In this document: piece after piece, positions 61,779 through 64,000 of the stretch | How positions within the stretch are numbered: position 1 is the stretch's first letter | Layout: each line of letters begins with the position of its first letter | NCBI RefSeq assembly: GCF_010915705.1 | Contig: NZ_JAAIKE010000003.1 | Location: forward strand, 62,001-126,000 | DNA: 64,000 bases | From: Pseudotabrizicola algicola | Lineage (GTDB): Bacteria > Pseudomonadota > Alphaproteobacteria > Rhodobacterales > Rhodobacteraceae | Direction of reading: 5' to 3' | Translations under genes and position numbers: made by a program | Notes under the pieces: generated by a model | The model's input: the letters and a program-made list of their open reading frames with translations, nothing else | The model's database searches: none | Told to the model about the DNA's origin: nothing

Positions 61779-63922
61779 AGGTGGCCATTCTCGCCGAGCA
61801 GAATTTCAACCTTATAGATGGATCGACCATCTGGTTGTTGAACGTTTGCAAACTCATGGGGCGGTTGCCCGATCTGGAGGTGACACTCCTTCTGTCGCAT
61901 CCGTTGATCGACCCGATCCTTGCGGCCGAGGTGCCCGATCGGCTGCGCATCGTCGATGCGGCCGAAATGGCGCGAACGACGGGGCTCGGGTTCGAGCGGC
62001 TGACTGCGGATCATCTGACGGCCATATTGCGGCGGTGGGAAGCCACGGAGGGTGCCTTTGACCGCTATTTTGTGCGAGGGGCCGATTATCTGACCGTCCT
62101 GCTGGAAGATTCCCGGTTTCGGCCAAGGATTGTGGGTTACGCACCCGGCGCCATCCCCGATTTGGCTGTCGCCGAACCTGACTGGTTGCGGCTTGGCCGC
62201 GCGGCGCGCACGCCCCTTGTCGTGCAGAGCGAGCCTGCAAAGTGGGCAATGGAGTCTTTGTTCGACTATCCTGCCCATATCGTGCATGTCGTTCCGCCCA
62301 TCGTGTTTCACGACGGGCAGGAAGCCGCGCCCGAGCGCGATCATGCCAAGACCGTGCTTTGCTATTCTGGCAAGATTGACCTGCATTACGGGATTGACTG
62401 GCTGATCGATCTTGCGCGCCGCGTGGCCGATGCGCCAGACCTCCGGATCAGTCTGATTGCTGGCAAAGACACATGGCGCACCCGTTATCCAGAGTTCTTT
62501 GCCGCGATGGATGCGTTTCGCACCGATGTTTCCGAGGGTCGGCTTGGCAATGTCGATCTGGTCACCGGTGTGCCGCATGCCGAGGCCAAGTCCCGAATGG
62601 CACGAGCCGATTTCGCATGGTGCCTGCGCCATGCCCGCTATGACGACGTTATCGAGATTTCGACCAAGATCGTCGAATTTTGCACGGCAGGCGTGGTTCC
62701 GATCCTGAACGATACGGCGCTGAACCGGGCCCTATTCGGGGACGATTATCCCTATTTGGTCGATATCGTCTCGGGCGATGTCGAAGCGCGCATGATCGAC
62801 ATGCTGCGCAGCAAGGGGGGGCATGCGCATCGCCGCGCACTGGCGCGGATTGCGGAGGTCGCAGCGCAGTTTTCGGCTGATCGCCTCGCCGGCTCCTTGG
62901 CGGCGGCTATCCGGGGGCACGCTGGCGGTGGCGTCGCCCTTGTGACCCAACGCCGGCATGTGTTGCTCGCCACGCATGACCCGAAGTTTCTGCGGTCATT
63001 CCTTGATCGGGTGCGCGGTGATGCGTCTATCCGTCTTGAACAGGAAACATGGCGCACGACCACAACGCCGGAGAACCCGCCGTCTGTGCCCGCAGGCGTT
63101 GATACGGTGTTTTGCGAATGGGCTTGCGAGAACGCGGTTTGGCATAGCCGGAACAAGCGCCCCGGAACCAAACTTGTGGTGCGGCTGCATCGTTTCGAGG
63201 CTTTCCGCGATTTTCCCAAGCGAGTGGAGTGGGGCGCAGTGGATGCCCTAATCGTGGTGTCTGATCACTTCAGGGATCTGATGGTGCAGCAGTTCGGCAT
63301 TGATCCGGCGCGTATCCATGTCAGGCCGCAATACATTGATTGGCACCAGTTGCGGCGGCAGAAATTGCCCGGTAGCCGCTTTACGCTCGGGCTGGTGGGC
63401 ATCAACCCCTTTGGTCACAAGCGGTTTGACCGCGCCCTTGATTTCCTGGCTGCCCTGCGCGCGCAGGATCCCCGATTTCGTCTCGTGGTGCGCTCGGTCA
63501 TGCCTTGGAAAATTGATTGGGTCTGGAACCGTGACTCGGAAGAACGTGCGAAATTTGTCGAGGTGTTCCGCCGCGTTCAGTCCGATCCGCTCTTGGCCGG
63601 TGCGGTGCGCTTTGACCCTGCGGGGCCTGATATGGAGGAATGGTTTCGCGGGATCGGCTGCATCCTGTCCTCTTCAGACAGCGAGGGGTGCCACACTTCC
63701 GTGATGGAGGGGATGGCGGCGGGCTGCTATCCGGTCGTGCATGACTGGCCCGGGGCGCGCAGCCTGTTCGGCCCTTATGTGCATGCGGACATGCGCGATG
63801 CTATTCCCGAAGTGATTGCCTTCGCCGACCGATCCGATTGTTCTGAGGCCCGAGAACAGATTTCGCAAAGCATGCGGGGCCATGACATAGACGTGTTTAC
63901 CCGGTCCTTTTTTCAGCTCTGA
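61775..63922 (+). CDS. Large protein with two tandem glycosyltransferase-like domains
   Basis: A 715-residue protein. Residues ~1-385 form one GT-B-like unit (VAILAEQNFNLIDGSTIWLL at the start, KTVLCYSGKIDLHYGIDWL in the donor half). Residues ~390-715 form a second (HVLLATHDPKFLRSFLDRV, then GLVGINPFGHKRFDRALDF and SSSDSEGCHTSVMEGMAAGC). The second donor half has a clear GT4-like end with the acidic SEGCHTSVMEGMA motif. Such dual proteins may add two sugars in turn, or one domain may be inactive. The ATG overlaps the previous stop, giving a coupled series from 59500 onwards. It is complete: the stop is at 63922. Confidence 0.85.
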   Translation: MKVAILAEQNFNLIDGSTIWLLNVCKLMGRLPDLEVTLLLSHPLIDPILAAEVPDRLRIVDAAEMARTTGLGFERLTADHLTAILRRWEATEGAFDRYFVRGADYLTVLLEDSRFRPRIVGYAPGAIPDLAVAEPDWLRLGRAARTPLVVQSEPAKWAMESLFDYPAHIVHVVPPIVFHDGQEAAPERDHAKTVLCYSGKIDLHYGIDWLIDLARRVADAPDLRISLIAGKDTWRTRYPEFFAAMDAFRTDVSEGRLGNVDLVTGVPHAEAKSRMARADFAWCLRHARYDDVIEISTKIVEFCTAGVVPILNDTALNRALFGDDYPYLVDIVSGDVEARMIDMLRSKGGHAHRRALARIAEVAAQFSADRLAGSLAAAIRGHAGGGVALVTQRRHVLLATHDPKFLRSFLDRVRGDASIRLEQETWRTTTTPENPPSVPAGVDTVFCEWACENAVWHSRNKRPGTKLVVRLHRFEAFRDFPKRVEWGAVDALIVVSDHFRDLMVQQFGIDPARIHVRPQYIDWHQLRRQKLPGSRFTLGLVGINPFGHKRFDRALDFLAALRAQDPRFRLVVRSVMPWKIDWVWNRDSEERAKFVEVFRRVQSDPLLAGAVRFDPAGPDMEEWFRGIGCILSSSDSEGCHTSVMEGMAAGCYPVVHDWPGARSLFGPYVHADMRDAIPEVIAFADRSDCSEAREQISQSMRGHDIDVFTRSFFQL

Positions 63923-64000
63923 AGTATCGGTCCGCGTCTTTCGTCCTCAAGGAAATGTCCGAAGTGATTTTCGGGCGCAGACCAAGCGGGGTGCGATTCT

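Overview
The window reads as chromosomal DNA of a GC-rich alphaproteobacterium, most likely Rhodobacteraceae/Paracoccaceae. This is inferred from base composition, the tightly overlapping operons, a TctA/TcuAB tricarballylate locus, a fused CysNC, an RTX protein with a C-terminal Hint domain, and the style of the glycosyltransferases. No rRNA, tRNA, CRISPR array or intact insertion sequence was recognised. Genes overlap by 1-14 bases in many places, so long polycistronic units are likely.

Layout. (1) 1-14909, all on +: the C-terminal part of a very large RTX protein; a DUF3467 protein; a GAF-HlyD membrane adaptor; an M50 metalloprotease with a PqqD-like N-terminus and an HlyD-like tail; a short SecA-like ATPase; two unrecognised proteins; a radical SAM protein; a SapC family protein; and a flavin-dependent tryptophan-halogenase-like protein. 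This looks like a dedicated export and modification island and is the most interesting part of the window. (2) 15148-15660: decayed IS66-family transposase pieces. (3) 15791-20423, on -: four secreted proteins, including a von Willebrand A/PAN-like protein, flanked by two divergent paralogues that share a Cys-rich N-terminal motif. (4) 20498-22096, on -: a LuxR-type regulator fused to an alpha/beta hydrolase. (5) 22696-34487: a tricarboxylate/tricarballylate utilisation locus with a TctDE-like two-component system, TctC, a TctA-TctB fusion, a PrpF/GalD-like isomerase, a D-2-hydroxyacid dehydrogenase, an AbrB-family membrane protein, a GntR regulator, TcuA and TcuB. (6) 34610-36313: a soluble PAS chemoreceptor. 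(7) 36867-43946: an RTX-Hint protein convergent with its probable type I secretion pair (HlyD-type adaptor and ABC exporter). (8) 44112-46954: cysD and cysNC for sulfate activation. (9) 47289-63922: a surface-polysaccharide region with an RgpF-like transferase, a sulfotransferase, a propeller-RTX protein, gpsA, several glycosyltransferases, and wecB/wecC for UDP-ManNAcA.

How the parts may fit together. CysD/CysNC make PAPS, the sulfate donor for the sulfotransferase at 48423, so regions 8 and 9 together suggest a sulfated, ManNAcA-containing surface glycan. Four proteins of region 9 share a short module of the form FD..WYL..(N/Y)PDV...G.DP..H(F/Y)L..G..E.R. Three large RTX-type proteins lie in the window. 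One sits next to a conventional type I exporter, and another next to the SecA-like/HlyD/M50 set, which contains no ABC transporter. Product names come from motif reading alone, without database searches.
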